Shown piece by piece: positions 52,654-61,891 of a DNA stretch of 64,000 bases (the first letter of the stretch is position 1; the number at the start of each line of letters is the position of its first letter). The notes under the pieces were generated by a model. It did not search any database. It saw nothing but the letters and a program-made list of their open reading frames with translations, and was not told the DNA's origin. The DNA comes from Flavobacteriales bacterium (lineage in GTDB: Bacteria; Bacteroidota; Bacteroidia; Flavobacteriales; ECT2AJA-044). The stretch lies in assembly GCA_021296215.1 (NCBI GenBank), contig JAGWBA010000002.1, positions 1 to 64,000 on the forward strand, read 5' to 3'. The position numbers and the translations under genes were made by a program.

Positions 52654-53994
52654 CTACAGTAGTTCATTGGCCAAATTGGCCAATTCAGAGCGCTCCCCTT
52701 TCTCTAAGGTGATGTGCGCGAATAACCTATCCCCTTTGAGTTTATCGATCAAGTACGACAACCCGTTCGACTGTGAGTCGAGGTACGGCGTATCAATCTG
52801 GTGAATGTCACCCGTAAAGATGATCTTGGTGTTCTCCCCTGCCCTGGAAATGATCGTCTTAACCTCATGTGGCGTTAAATTCTGCGATTCATCTACGATG
52901 AAGATCACGTTCGACAAGCTTCGCCCGCGGATATAGGCCAATGGAGTTACGATGATCTTTTCTTGATTCGCCATTTCGTCAATGCGCTTGTATTCTTTGT
53001 CCTGCTCATTGAACTGGTTCTTGATGAACTTTAAATTGTCCCAAAGCGGCTGCATGTACGGGTTAATCTTCGATTTGATGTCTCCCGGCAAATAGCCGAT
53101 ATCCTTGTTGCTCAACGGAACAATAGGCCTGGCCAAATAAACCTGCTTGAAATTCCTGCGCTGCTCCAAGCTTCCGGCAAGTGCTAAAAGCGTTTTTCCG
53201 GTACCGGCCACGCCTTGTAACGAAACCAGCTTGATCTCCGGATTCAGTATCGCATGCATCGCAAAGGTCTGCTCCGCGTTTCGCGGCTTAATGCCGTAGG
53301 TCATCTTCTTCTCTACACGCTCGATCGTGTGCTCAAACGGATTGTAATACGTCAGAGCAGAACTCTTGATGCTCTTGAGTATGTAGTAATGGTTGTTGAC
53401 CAACTCAAAGTGCTTTTCGGCCTTGTCGGCATCTACGGTCGGCGACTTAAACAGCGTATCGATGAATCGCTGCGGCACACCATCTACGATGGCCTTGCCC
53501 GTGTGCAGATTTTCTACATCCTTGATCTTACCCGTTTCATAATCCTCAGCGTGCATGTTCAAGGCCTTCGCCTTCAGACGCAGGTTCACGTCCTTCGTCA
53601 CCAAGATGACCTTCTTATCTTTCTCTTCGAGGGTCATGCTCAGCGCGGCATTCAGGATCTTGTGGTCCATTTTCTTACCCACGTACACCTCTTCCGCATT
53701 GATCTTGAGGTCGGGCTTGTTCATGATTACCTTGAACTGCCCGTGTTTAGGGCCATTGATTGGTGTCCACTCCTGCAAACTGTGGCTGCCCGACAGCTCG
53801 TCGATATAACGAATGAATTGACGTGCTTCGTAATTCTTCGTATCGTTGCCTCGCTTGAATTCGTCGAGCTCCTCCAACACCGTGATCGGAATGGCCACGT
53901 CGTGTTCTTCGAAATTAAGTATAGAACGGTGGTCGTGTATGATGACCGAAGTGTCTAGCACAAAGATCTTCTTCTGCTTCTTCGCCTTCGCCAT
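52654..53994 (-). CDS. phoH: PhoH-like protein with N-terminal PIN domain
   Basis: 446 residues. The N-terminal PIN nuclease-like domain (FVLDTSVIIHD, LEELDEFKRGNDTKNYEARQF, VILVTKDVNLRLKA) is followed by a RecA-like PhoH ATPase: Walker A LQGVAGTGKTLLALA near residue 258 and the VIFIVDESQN Walker B segment. PhoH2 proteins couple RNA cleavage with helicase activity and are often phosphate-starvation linked. It is the first gene of phoH-sixA-ppk1-ppx. Confidence 0.92.
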   Translation of the reverse strand: MAKAKKQKKIFVLDTSVIIHDHRSILNFEEHDVAIPITVLEELDEFKRGNDTKNYEARQFIRYIDELSGSHSLQEWTPINGPKHGQFKVIMNKPDLKINAEEVYVGKKMDHKILNAALSMTLEEKDKKVILVTKDVNLRLKAKALNMHAEDYETGKIKDVENLHTGKAIVDGVPQRFIDTLFKSPTVDADKAEKHFELVNNHYYILKSIKSSALTYYNPFEHTIERVEKKMTYGIKPRNAEQTFAMHAILNPEIKLVSLQGVAGTGKTLLALAGSLEQRRNFKQVYLARPIVPLSNKDIGYLPGDIKSKINPYMQPLWDNLKFIKNQFNEQDKEYKRIDEMANQEKIIVTPLAYIRGRSLSNVIFIVDESQNLTPHEVKTIISRAGENTKIIFTGDIHQIDTPYLDSQSNGLSYLIDKLKGDRLFAHITLEKGERSELANLANELL

Positions 53995-54082
53995 TTGAGT
54001 GTCATTTTCAGCTATAATAGGTATCTTTCATTAAGAGCAAGTTACGGGCGTTCCATTATTATAAACATTTTATTAAAAATTT

Positions 54083-54095
54083 CTGCCTGCGGCAG
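54083..54095. repeat. Mini-palindrome CTGCCTGCGGCAG
   Basis: Five-base arms (CTGCC/GGCAG) around TGC, 12 bp before the GNAT start and in the divergent phoH-GNAT spacer. It belongs to the dispersed GCCTGCGGC family described in the findings. Confidence 0.55.
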
Positions 54096-54106
54096 GATGC
54101 GCAACT

Positions 54107-54577
54107 ATGCTGATTCCATTTGGACCTGAACACTTCGCTTTCATCATCTCGTGGGTCGATTCCCCTGAGCTCATGTTTCAGTATTCGGGACCGGATTACC
54201 CCTACCCTCGGACGGAGGAAAGGTTGGCTGAGTATACCGAAACGGTTCACGATCGCGATCGATTCATGTACCGGCACGATGGTCAGGTGATTGGATATGG
54301 CGAGGTGCTGTACAACGGCGAGTTTCAACCTAGATTGGGACGGCTACTCATCGGGCCGAAGGCCCTTAGAAAAAAAGGACATGGAACTCGCATGATCCGG
54401 GAGCTCATTGATTATTGTAAGCGCCACGATCCCGGTCAACGTGTCTATTTGTACGTTTTTACCGACAACAAGAACGCTATTAGGAGTTATACAACGGTCG
54501 GATTCGTAAAATCACGGCCCGAGCCCAAGCACCTTCTGGAACTTCAGAAATCGGCCCGGCTTATGCATTTCGATTAG
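54107..54577 (+). CDS. GNAT-family N-acetyltransferase
   Basis: 156 residues with a recognisable acetyltransferase core. The acetyl-CoA loop is LLIGPKALRKKGHGTRMIRELIDY, and VYLYVFTDNKNAIRSYTTVGFV is the C-terminal strand-helix. The residues around PRTEERLAEYTETV at the N-terminus also fit GNAT. The substrate is unknown. The reading converges with the XRE regulator with overlapping stops. Confidence 0.85.
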   Translation: MLIPFGPEHFAFIISWVDSPELMFQYSGPDYPYPRTEERLAEYTETVHDRDRFMYRHDGQVIGYGEVLYNGEFQPRLGRLLIGPKALRKKGHGTRMIRELIDYCKRHDPGQRVYLYVFTDNKNAIRSYTTVGFVKSRPEPKHLLELQKSARLMHFD

Positions 54578-54774
54578 TCGTCCGACTCCAATTCAAACAA
54601 GGCCTCAACCGTACAGTCGAACACCTCGGCCATTTTCAGTGCCAAAACAGTACTCGGCACGTACTTGGCCGACTCAATGGCAATGATGGATTGCCGGCTC
54701 ACACCTATTCGATCCGCCAATTCGGCCTGGGTCATTTTTAAGCGCGCCCGTTCAAGTCGTGCATTATTCTTCAT
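54574..54774 (-). CDS. XRE-family helix-turn-helix regulator
   Basis: 66 residues, entirely a Cro/C1-type HTH: RLKMTQAELADRIGVSRQSIIAIESAKYVPSTVLALKMAEVF. The family is small, antitoxin-like or autoregulatory, and binds DNA as a dimer. It overlaps the preceding membrane gene by 11 bp, forming a two-gene unit that is probably controlled by the inverted repeat at 55239-55257. Confidence 0.9.
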   Translation of the reverse strand: MKNNARLERARLKMTQAELADRIGVSRQSIIAIESAKYVPSTVLALKMAEVFDCTVEALFELESDD

Positions 54775-55225
54775 GATCCGCCTTTTTTAACCTCCACTTG
54801 AAACGCACCACGAACAAGAGTAGCAAACTGAACATATTCACGGTCATCACCCAAAAGAACGGCATGCCGTAGACGAATACGATGGCCGCCAATAAGATTC
54901 CGTAGTTCCAATACAAGGCCCATACGAGCGACTCGAGCCGTAAGCACATGATGAACTCATCTTCGCTCCGCTCTTTCGAGAGCACCACGAATACCGTTCC
55001 GAGCAGAAGACCTATAGCTATTAGCTCATCTGCAATTACATTTTCAACTACGGTAAAGAACAATTGCTTTCCAAAGAGTTCGTCGGCCCAAATAGCGAAT
55101 ACCGGAAGCTCCGGTGCGTCGATCTCACCCTTGATCAAGCACACCAGACCGGCTACCATACTTGGGATCAATAGTACCCAACCTACTTTCTTAAAGCTGT
55201 TGGGGAATAAATAGTTAGATTTCAT
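54764..55225 (-). CDS. Small membrane protein paired with an XRE regulator
   Basis: 153 residues from ATG 55225 (MKSNYLFPNSFKKVGW); an upstream extension includes the regulatory repeat and is unlikely to be translated. Four membrane helices: WVLLIPSMVAGLVCLIKG, ELIAIGLLLGTVFVVLS, ALYWNYGILLAAIVFVYGMPFF and VMTVNMFSLLLLFVV. It ends with a basic stretch. Membrane proteins next to XRE regulators occur often in Bacteroidota; function unknown. Confidence 0.75.
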   Translation of the reverse strand: MKSNYLFPNSFKKVGWVLLIPSMVAGLVCLIKGEIDAPELPVFAIWADELFGKQLFFTVVENVIADELIAIGLLLGTVFVVLSKERSEDEFIMCLRLESLVWALYWNYGILLAAIVFVYGMPFFWVMTVNMFSLLLLFVVRFKWRLKKADHEE

Positions 55226-55238
55226 TCTTGATAAGTTT

Positions 55239-55257
55239 ACTTTACCTAATGTAAAGT
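55239..55257. promoter_or_regulatory. Inverted repeat, likely operator of the XRE/membrane-protein unit
   Basis: ACTTTAC at 55239-55245 and GTAAAGT at 55251-55257 are perfect inverted arms around CTAAT, about 14 bp before the start codon. A further half-site TTTACTTT occurs beside it. Size and position fit a dimeric HTH operator and suggest autoregulation. Confidence 0.5.
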
Positions 55258-55378
55258 TTATTTTACTTTCAAGCAAACTGGATAAACAAAAAGTCATACT
55301 AAAAGAGATTTTTCCGGAAGCTCTTTATTTACCTTTGATACTACATAGCGCGAGTTCTACCCCGTTAAGGGTAGTAAC

Positions 55379-55411
55379 AAAAAAAGCCACTCTACAATGG
55401 AGTGGTTTTTT
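55379..55411 (-). terminator. Intrinsic terminator downstream of dnaK
   Basis: CCACTC (55387-55392) and GAGTGG (55400-55405) form a stem flanked by runs of A and T, giving a bidirectional terminator about 20 bp after the dnaK stop. Another hairpin, CTACCC-CGTTAA-GGGTAG, lies at 55357-55374. Confidence 0.75.
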
Positions 55412-55431
55412 CTTATTGGTATACGAGGGAA

Positions 55432-57351
55432 TTACTTTTTCTCGTCGTCTACTTCTTCGAATTCGACATCGGTAACATCGTCAGCGGTAGATTCACCACC
55501 TGCATCTGCACCGGCACCTGCATTCGCTCCAGCGTCACCGCCGGCTTCTTGCTGTGCTTTGTACATCTCTTCAGAAGCATTCTTCCATGCCTCGTTGATC
55601 TTTTCCATAGCGGCGTCGATCGCAGCGAGGTCTTTTGATTCGTGTGCTTTCTTCAACTCCTCAAGAGCACCCTCGATAGGCGCTTTCTTGTCGTCTGATA
55701 GCTTTTCACCAAATTCCTTAAGCTGCTTTTCCGTTTGGAAGATCATGGCATCAGCGCCATTCACTTTCTCTGCGGTTTCCTTGGCTTGCTTATCGGCATC
55801 GGCATTCGCTTCTGCCTCCTTCTTCATGCGTTCGATCTCGTCGTCGCTAAGTCCGCTCGATGCCTCGATGCGGATGCTTTGCTCTTTACCGGTCGCTTTG
55901 TCTTTAGCCGATACGTTCAAGATACCGTTCGCATCGATATCGAAGGTTACTTCGATTTGAGGCACCCCGCGAGGCGCGGGTGGAATTCCATCGAGGTGGA
56001 ATCGACCGATCGATTTGTTGTCTCCGGCCATCGTGCGCTCTCCTTGCAATACGTGGATCTCCACGCTTGGCTGATTGTCGCTTGCCGTAGAGAAGGTTTC
56101 TGACTTCTTGGTCGGAATCGTGGTATTCGATTCGATCAAGCGGGTCATTACACCCCCCATGGTTTCGATACCCAAAGAAAGTGGGGTTACGTCGATCAGA
56201 AGCACGTCTTGCACGTCTCCGGTCAACACACCACCTTGAATTCCGGCACCGATCGCCACCACTTCGTCGGGATTAACTCCTTTCGATGGCTTTTTACCGA
56301 AGAAGTTCTCAACTACTTCCTGAATAGCCGGGATACGGGTCGATCCACCCACCAAGATCACTTCGTCGATCTCAGAAGTAGACAATCCGGCATCTTTCAA
56401 TGCGATCTTACAAGGTTCAAGGCTTCGTTGGATCAGCTTATCGGCTAACTGCTCAAACTTGCTTCGGCTCAAAGTACGTACCAAGTGTTTTGGTCCGCTA
56501 GCTGTGGCCGTTACGTATGGCAAGTTGATCTCCGTTTGTGACGAGCTCGACAATTCGATCTTCGCTTTTTCGGCAGCATCTTTTAAACGCTGCAACGCCA
56601 TTTTGTCGTCGCGAAGATTCATGCTCTCCTCAGCTTTGAACTCTTCGGCCAACCAGTCAATGATCACTTGGTCGAAGTCATCTCCACCCAAGTGGGTATC
56701 TCCATTGGTCGACTTCACCTCGTATACTCCGTCTCCGAGCTCGAGGATCGAGATATCGAACGTACCACCACCGAGGTCGAATACGCCGATCTTCATATCC
56801 TGATCCCTGCGGTCCAGGCCGTATGCCAATGCTGCTGCGGTTGGTTCGTTGATTATGCGTCGTACTTTAAGTCCGGCGATCTCACCGGCTTCTTTAGTAG
56901 CCTGACGCTGTGAGTCGTTGAAGTAGGCCGGTACGGTGATGACCGCTTCTGTTACTTCATTTCCAAGATAGTCCTCAGCGGTTTTCTTCATTTTTTGAAG
57001 CACCATGGCCGAGATCTCTTGCGGCGTGTATTTGCGGTCGTCGATCGCAACACGCACAGTATCGTTATCTCCCTGAACGACGTGGTAAGCTACACGCTTT
57101 GCCTCTTCCGAGACATTACTGTACTGCTCTCCCATGAATCGCTTGATGGAATAGATCGTTTTCTCCGGATTGGTGATGGCTTGCCGCTTAGCCGGATCAC
57201 CGACCTTTCGCTCTCCACCTTCCACGAAAGCAACGATAGATGGCGTTGTACGCTTTCCTTCGCTGTTCTGGATCACCACCGGCTCGTTTCCTTCCATGAC
57301 CGACACACAGGAGTTGGTCGTTCCGAGGTCAATTCCGATGATCTTACTCAT
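55432..57351 (-). CDS. dnaK: Chaperone DnaK (Hsp70)
   Basis: 639 residues. [21 protein letters not shown] begins the ATPase domain, followed by [32 protein letters not shown] and [16 protein letters not shown]. The substrate-binding domain follows, with a helical lid and a Gly/Ala-rich tail ([16 protein letters not shown]) ending [10 protein letters not shown]. It folds proteins with DnaJ and GrpE, neither present nearby. The upstream gap carries TGGTCAATGACCA at 57393-57405, a short palindrome with no known role; no CIRCE element is seen. Confidence 0.98.
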   Translation of the reverse strand: MSKIIGIDLGTTNSCVSVMEGNEPVVIQNSEGKRTTPSIVAFVEGGERKVGDPAKRQAITNPEKTIYSIKRFMGEQYSNVSEEAKRVAYHVVQGDNDTVRVAIDDRKYTPQEISAMVLQKMKKTAEDYLGNEVTEAVITVPAYFNDSQRQATKEAGEIAGLKVRRIINEPTAAALAYGLDRRDQDMKIGVFDLGGGTFDISILELGDGVYEVKSTNGDTHLGGDDFDQVIIDWLAEEFKAEESMNLRDDKMALQRLKDAAEKAKIELSSSSQTEINLPYVTATASGPKHLVRTLSRSKFEQLADKLIQRSLEPCKIALKDAGLSTSEIDEVILVGGSTRIPAIQEVVENFFGKKPSKGVNPDEVVAIGAGIQGGVLTGDVQDVLLIDVTPLSLGIETMGGVMTRLIESNTTIPTKKSETFSTASDNQPSVEIHVLQGERTMAGDNKSIGRFHLDGIPPAPRGVPQIEVTFDIDANGILNVSAKDKATGKEQSIRIEASSGLSDDEIERMKKEAEANADADKQAKETAEKVNGADAMIFQTEKQLKEFGEKLSDDKKAPIEGALEELKKAHESKDLAAIDAAMEKINEAWKNASEEMYKAQQEAGGDAGANAGAGADAGGESTADDVTDVEFEEVDDEKK

Positions 57352-57425
57352 TATGTTGAAATTTAGATTATACCTTTATTGCTGTCGATCATTGGTCAAT
57401 GACCATGCCATCCGGGTACAAACAA

Positions 57426-57473
57426 AAAAATGTCAGTTTCGCTAGCCTGAATGAAAGCGAAACTGACATTTTT
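57426..57473 (-). terminator. Strong hairpin terminator between DUF4249-like gene and dnaK
   Basis: Perfect 18-base arms: 57426-57443 pairs with 57456-57473 (core TGTCAGTTTCGCT against AGCGAAACTGACA, with A and T runs at the ends) around a 12-base loop. It lies 24 bp after the lipoprotein stop and before dnaK on the same strand, so it should stop readthrough into the chaperone gene. Confidence 0.8.
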
Positions 57474-57496
57474 GCTGACAGTACGTCAGAATTTCG

Positions 57497-58558
57497 TCAA
57501 TCTCCCGTACAGAAGACGGTATCGATCTGGTTCGTTCCCAATACCTCGTACGACGTAAACCTAAGTTCACAGGTATGCTGACCAAGACTCAACGAGTCAT
57601 TGGTATAGTTGCGGTCGTTGTTCGGATTATTGAGGTCGCGAAGGATCTTTTCGGAATAGCGACTCTCGGTGTGAAGCGAGGTGAAGATCCCAATTCCGTT
57701 ACTCAAATTGGTGTACGGCGGACGTTCTTGCACGATGCCACCGCTCGGCTCATATACCTGACGGTACAACCCGAACTCCTCCGTGCCGGCACTCACATAA
57801 AAGGTAATGCCTCGCAAGTAACGATTCACATTCTCGTTGACCGGAATCACGGCTTTCATGGCCGTAAAGAAGTTCGGATACTGAATGTCGAAACTCATAT
57901 CCTCGCCACCATTGGTGTTCCGGCTTTCCATGTCGCTCTTGATGCGCCAAACAGCCTTCTTCATAACGGAGTCGGCCAAATTCTGACGATCGGTCTCCAG
58001 ATAATGCAACTCGGCCCACAGTTCATATATCTTTCCGTTGCGCGCGCTGTTCCACTCTACAGTGAAATCGCCGGGTCCGGCTAAATTGATCCGTTGCAAG
58101 GTCGTTGGCCGAACGATGCGGAATTCACGAACCAATCCGGTAGACGCCTCGGTAGGCGGTTCGGTTTCGCTGGTTACAACGCTCAAACGGTAATCGTGGT
58201 CGTCGTTCAAGACCATGTTGGCTCTGTAAACCACTTGATCCGGACTAGCAAAGATGCCATCTGGCTTGTTGCTTTCTACGTTGTATTCGAATTCATACTG
58301 CGTACCATCATCCAAATCGGTGAGGTATACTTCTATGGTATCGCCGTAATACAGTGAGTCAAATTGCTGTGCCATGTCCAGCGCATTCGCTTCACCCAAG
58401 AATGTACGACCGATTTTAAGCTCGTGTGCCGTATCGGCATAGTCGAGCAAACCGTACACGACCGTCTGCTCCTCATATGGAGCATTGATGTCGATGTCCG
58501 TCGTACAAGCGGTGAATAGTGCTCCGATGGCAACAAAGGAGAGGAGCTTTCTTTTCAT
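57497..58558 (-). CDS. DUF4249-like outer-surface lipoprotein
   Basis: 353 residues with lipobox ALFTAC, Cys at residue 18. Beginning TTDIDINAPYEEQTVVYGLLD and beta-rich throughout (TIEVYLTDLDDGTQYEFEY, VYRANMVLNDDHDYRLSVV), it resembles the DUF4249 family of Bacteroidota. These usually sit next to TonB-dependent receptors; none is here. A role in surface nutrient binding is only a guess. The divergent 67-bp spacer leads to the coiled-coil protein at 58626. Confidence 0.65.
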   Translation of the reverse strand: MKRKLLSFVAIGALFTACTTDIDINAPYEEQTVVYGLLDYADTAHELKIGRTFLGEANALDMAQQFDSLYYGDTIEVYLTDLDDGTQYEFEYNVESNKPDGIFASPDQVVYRANMVLNDDHDYRLSVVTSETEPPTEASTGLVREFRIVRPTTLQRINLAGPGDFTVEWNSARNGKIYELWAELHYLETDRQNLADSVMKKAVWRIKSDMESRNTNGGEDMSFDIQYPNFFTAMKAVIPVNENVNRYLRGITFYVSAGTEEFGLYRQVYEPSGGIVQERPPYTNLSNGIGIFTSLHTESRYSEKILRDLNNPNNDRNYTNDSLSLGQHTCELRFTSYEVLGTNQIDTVFCTGD

Positions 58559-58625
58559 AAGAGGCGAAGATAACTAATTTCGTACTTTTGATGTTCGCCG
58601 CCGAACCCGCATAAAATCTTCTTGA

Positions 58626-59789
58626 ATGCATAGGCACATTTGGACCTTCGCAATCGCGATACTCCTGGTCAATCCACTCGTTGGACAACAAAGAATTTAC
58701 GGCTCATTCGACGTCCCCGCCTTTGTCGAGGATTTCAACGAGACCAAAGGCTCTTTTCCGACCATCACCACCGTTGAAAATTACTACACCGTAGACGATT
58801 CCACGTATTTCATGAATCGTAATCACCCGACTCAGCCCTTCGCTGTGATGGCCAACTACCCCAATGAATTGCGCTCGTTTCACCTTTCGAGCAGCTTGAA
58901 GTTGGGACCATCGGAAACGAAGGAGCAAATGGTCGGACTCATATTCATGTCGCAGCGCGATAGTAATTCGGCATATGTATTTGAATTCAACCGGAATAAG
59001 CGCTACCGAATACGACGCATCCGCAACGGAAAGGTGACCATGATGGGTGAATCGGTCGACGGATGGGTAAAGTCCAATGCCCTACTTGGGGTCGATGAAT
59101 ACAACAAGTTGGAAGTGAAAACGGCGAACGGCGATTACGATTTTTACATTAACGGGAGCTTCGTTACCTCTTTTTACGACAACACCTTTGAGTTCGGAAA
59201 CATGGGTTTTTTCCTTGGACCGGCCACAAAGGCCCGGGCCGAGTATTTTTACGTCTACACCACTGAGCCCAGCATTGCCGAAGTAGAGAAAACCGAGAAC
59301 GAACTGCGGATTGAACAGCTCGAAAAAGAAAACGAGCGACTCAAAGCCGAATTGGCGCAAAGCCTGGACGCCAAGATCGTTGAGCTTCAGGGGGTAATAC
59401 AAGTCTTGGAGACCCAGCTGGTCACTACAAACCGCGACAATGAAGTCTTGCGTGAAGAAATAGAACAATACGAAGAGATTCGATACTTGGTCGGAAACAT
59501 CGATAAAGACCTGTTGCTGACCCTAAGCCGCAACTTGCGGGACGAAATGCGCAAGAATCAAGCGCTGACCAATGAGAACGTGCAGCTGAAAGACAGTATA
59601 GACATCCTGTTGGACGAACATGAAAAATTCAAGTTAAACGTACTGGATAAGATCGTTGACGGAACGTACAAAGTAAACGCGGAGGAGCCCATCGTGCCGC
59701 AAGGCACCGAAAAGAAAAACGCGAACGAATCGGCGACTCCGACCAAGGAGACCGAATTACCGACGCGCAAAGCCAAAAAAAGAAACTGA
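58626..59789 (+). CDS. Secreted protein with LamG-like and coiled-coil regions
   Basis: 387 residues: signal [20 protein letters not shown], then a beta-sandwich resembling a concanavalin/laminin-G fold ([57 protein letters not shown]) to about residue 210. A long coiled coil spans about 215-335 ([20 protein letters not shown]), followed by a basic tail (TRKAKKRN). The function is unknown. TACTTTTG at 58583-58590 matches the -7 promoter element. It starts an apparent operon with panB, 2 bp downstream. Confidence 0.7.
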   Translation: MHRHIWTFAIAILLVNPLVGQQRIYGSFDVPAFVEDFNETKGSFPTITTVENYYTVDDSTYFMNRNHPTQPFAVMANYPNELRSFHLSSSLKLGPSETKEQMVGLIFMSQRDSNSAYVFEFNRNKRYRIRRIRNGKVTMMGESVDGWVKSNALLGVDEYNKLEVKTANGDYDFYINGSFVTSFYDNTFEFGNMGFFLGPATKARAEYFYVYTTEPSIAEVEKTENELRIEQLEKENERLKAELAQSLDAKIVELQGVIQVLETQLVTTNRDNEVLREEIEQYEEIRYLVGNIDKDLLLTLSRNLRDEMRKNQALTNENVQLKDSIDILLDEHEKFKLNVLDKIVDGTYKVNAEEPIVPQGTEKKNANESATPTKETELPTRKAKKRN

Positions 59790-59790
59790 C

Positions 59791-60609
59791 ATGAGTGTAC
59801 ACAGAATCGAAGCCAAGAAGGTTACGACGCAGACGCTTCAGGAAATGAAACGGGCCGGAGAAAAGATCTCCATGCTTACCGCATACGACTTTACACTCGC
59901 CAAGATCATCGATATGGCGGGAATCGACGTGATCCTCGTTGGCGATTCGGCTTCGAATGTGATGGCCGGACACGAGACTACCCTGCCCATTACGCTGGAC
60001 CAAATGATCTACCATGCGGCATCTGTGATCAGAGCGGTTGACCGTGCGCTCGTTGTGGTCGACTTGCCGTTTGGAAGCTATCAGGGAAACAGTAAGGAGG
60101 CGCTGAGCTCATCGATCCGCATCATGAAGGAGAGTGGCGCCCACGCCGTTAAAATGGAGGGTGGAGCCGAGATCGCCGAGAGTATTGAGCGGATTCTGAC
60201 GGCCGGAATTCCGGTGATGGGACACCTCGGATTAACACCTCAATCCATTTACAAATTCGGCACCTATACGGTACGGGCAAAAGAAGAGGCAGAAGCTCAG
60301 AAACTCATTGAGGATGCTAAAACGCTCGAGGAGACCGGATGCTTTGCCATTGTGCTCGAGAAGGTTCCGGCCGCGTTGGCCCAAAAGGTCGCTGAAGAGA
60401 TCAGTATTCCCGTTATCGGTATCGGTGCCGGTGGTGGTGTGGACGGACAAGTATTGGTTTTGCACGACATGCTCGGTATGACACACGAGTTTAATCCGCG
60501 ATTCTTGCGACGATATCTCGATCTGAACGAGCTCATAACCGGTGCCGTTCAGACCTACGTCGACGACGTTAAGAGCACTGACTTCCCCAACGAAAACGAA
60601 AGCTATTGA
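59791..60609 (+). CDS. panB: 3-methyl-2-oxobutanoate hydroxymethyltransferase
   Basis: 272 residues of a TIM barrel. [62 protein letters not shown] and [24 protein letters not shown] are the PanB metal and substrate segments. It makes ketopantoate for pantothenate/CoA synthesis. The stop overlaps the pseudouridine synthase start. The rest of the pathway is not in the window. Confidence 0.95.
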   Translation: MSVHRIEAKKVTTQTLQEMKRAGEKISMLTAYDFTLAKIIDMAGIDVILVGDSASNVMAGHETTLPITLDQMIYHAASVIRAVDRALVVVDLPFGSYQGNSKEALSSSIRIMKESGAHAVKMEGGAEIAESIERILTAGIPVMGHLGLTPQSIYKFGTYTVRAKEEAEAQKLIEDAKTLEETGCFAIVLEKVPAALAQKVAEEISIPVIGIGAGGGVDGQVLVLHDMLGMTHEFNPRFLRRYLDLNELITGAVQTYVDDVKSTDFPNENESY

Positions 60610-61295
60610 GCGCCGAGTTGGAAGTTCTTTACGAGGACAATCATTTGATCGCCGTGAACAAACGTGCGGGCGATCTTGTGCAGGGCGATGAAACCGGCGA
60701 TGAGCCGTTGCCCGAGCGGATCAAAGCCTACCTGAAGGTCAAGTACGACAAACCCGGAAATGTATTTCTCGGTGTAGTGCATCGCCTCGACAGACCCACT
60801 TCGGGAATCGTGGTCTTTGCCAGAACCAGCAAGGCTTTAGGCCGTATGAACGATTTGTTTCGTCATCGCGATACGCTCAAGGTGTATTGGGCACTGTGCG
60901 AGCGGGCACCAGCCGAACCCTTTGGGAAACTGACCGATTTCCTGGCCAAGAATGCCAAGCAAAACAAGAGCTACGTGGTGGAGGCGAATCATCCCAAGGG
61001 AAAAAAAGCAGAACTCAGCTACCGGCTACTTGGGTCATTGGAACGGTATCACCTCATTGAAATAGAGCTGCACACTGGGCGTCACCATCAAATTCGGGCT
61101 CAGTTGGCCGCCATTGGCTGCATCATAAGGGGCGACTTGAAATACGGTGCAAAACGATCGAATCCGGATGGGAGCATCTCGCTTCATGCCAGAAAGCTCG
61201 AGTTCGTGCATCCTGTGCAGAAAGAGCCCATTAGCATCACAGTGCTCTGTCCGAGTGAAAAGATCTGGCAGGAAGCCCAAAGTTTGGCGCTATGA
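60606..61295 (+). CDS. RluA-family pseudouridine synthase
   Basis: 229 residues. [19 protein letters not shown] carries the catalytic Asp in HRLDRPTSG near residue 62, and [16 protein letters not shown] completes the active site. It converts uridine in rRNA or tRNA to pseudouridine; which site cannot be told. The TTG start at 60606 overlaps the panB stop (TTGA). Its stop overlaps the rhomboid start (ATGA). No S4 domain is present. Confidence 0.92.
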   Translation: MSAELEVLYEDNHLIAVNKRAGDLVQGDETGDEPLPERIKAYLKVKYDKPGNVFLGVVHRLDRPTSGIVVFARTSKALGRMNDLFRHRDTLKVYWALCERAPAEPFGKLTDFLAKNAKQNKSYVVEANHPKGKKAELSYRLLGSLERYHLIEIELHTGRHHQIRAQLAAIGCIIRGDLKYGAKRSNPDGSISLHARKLEFVHPVQKEPISITVLCPSEKIWQEAQSLAL

Positions 61296-61891
61296 ACATG
61301 GATTTCATCGCCGTAGTACTTGTGCTGTTCAACGTGCTCATCAGCATGAAGGGGTTCAACGATCGCATATTCTTCGAGAAGTACTTATTTCAAACGGGGA
61401 GCATCATCAACGGCAAAGAGTACATTCGAATGATTTCGAGCGGATTCCTCCACGCCGGTTGGGGGCATCTGGCATTTAACATGATTGCGCTTTGGTCGTT
61501 CGGCGGACTGGTCGAAGACTTTATAGGAACCATTCCGTTCGTGATACTCTACTTCATATCACTTGTAGTCGGCAACCTAACGTCGTTGTACTTGCATCGC
61601 GAGGAGCTTTTTTATCGCGCCGTAGGCGCATCAGGAGCCGTTAGCGGCGTCGTATTCGCCAGTATATTGCTGTATCCGCAAGGCAGTGTGATTATCTTTT
61701 TGATCCCCTTCCCTATTCCGTCGTGGCTATTTGGGATCATCTACTTAATAATCTCGATCTACGGAATGCGGGAGCAGCGCGACAATATCGGTCATGAAGC
61801 GCATTTTGGCGGAGCCATTGCCGGCCTCATCATGACGCTTTGGTTCCGCCCTTCAAGCGGAGCTGAATTCATTCAATATTTCATCGGTTGA
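61292..61891 (+). CDS. Rhomboid-family intramembrane serine protease
   Basis: 199 residues with six membrane segments. HAGWGHLAFNMIALWSFGG starts the core; the nucleophile Ser115 lies in RAVGASGAVSGVVF, and the catalytic His in GHEAHFGGAIAG. It cuts transmembrane segments of unknown substrates. Start ATG 61292 overlaps the upstream stop. Ends one base before the convergent cytochrome gene. Confidence 0.92.
   Translation: MNMDFIAVVLVLFNVLISMKGFNDRIFFEKYLFQTGSIINGKEYIRMISSGFLHAGWGHLAFNMIALWSFGGLVEDFIGTIPFVILYFISLVVGNLTSLYLHREELFYRAVGASGAVSGVVFASILLYPQGSVIIFLIPFPIPSWLFGIIYLIISIYGMREQRDNIGHEAHFGGAIAGLIMTLWFRPSSGAEFIQYFIG

Noticed and set aside
57393-57405. CIRCE heat-shock element upstream of dnaK
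   Set aside because: TGGTCAATGACCA is palindromic but lacks the TTAGCACTC-N9-GAGTGCTAA sequence.
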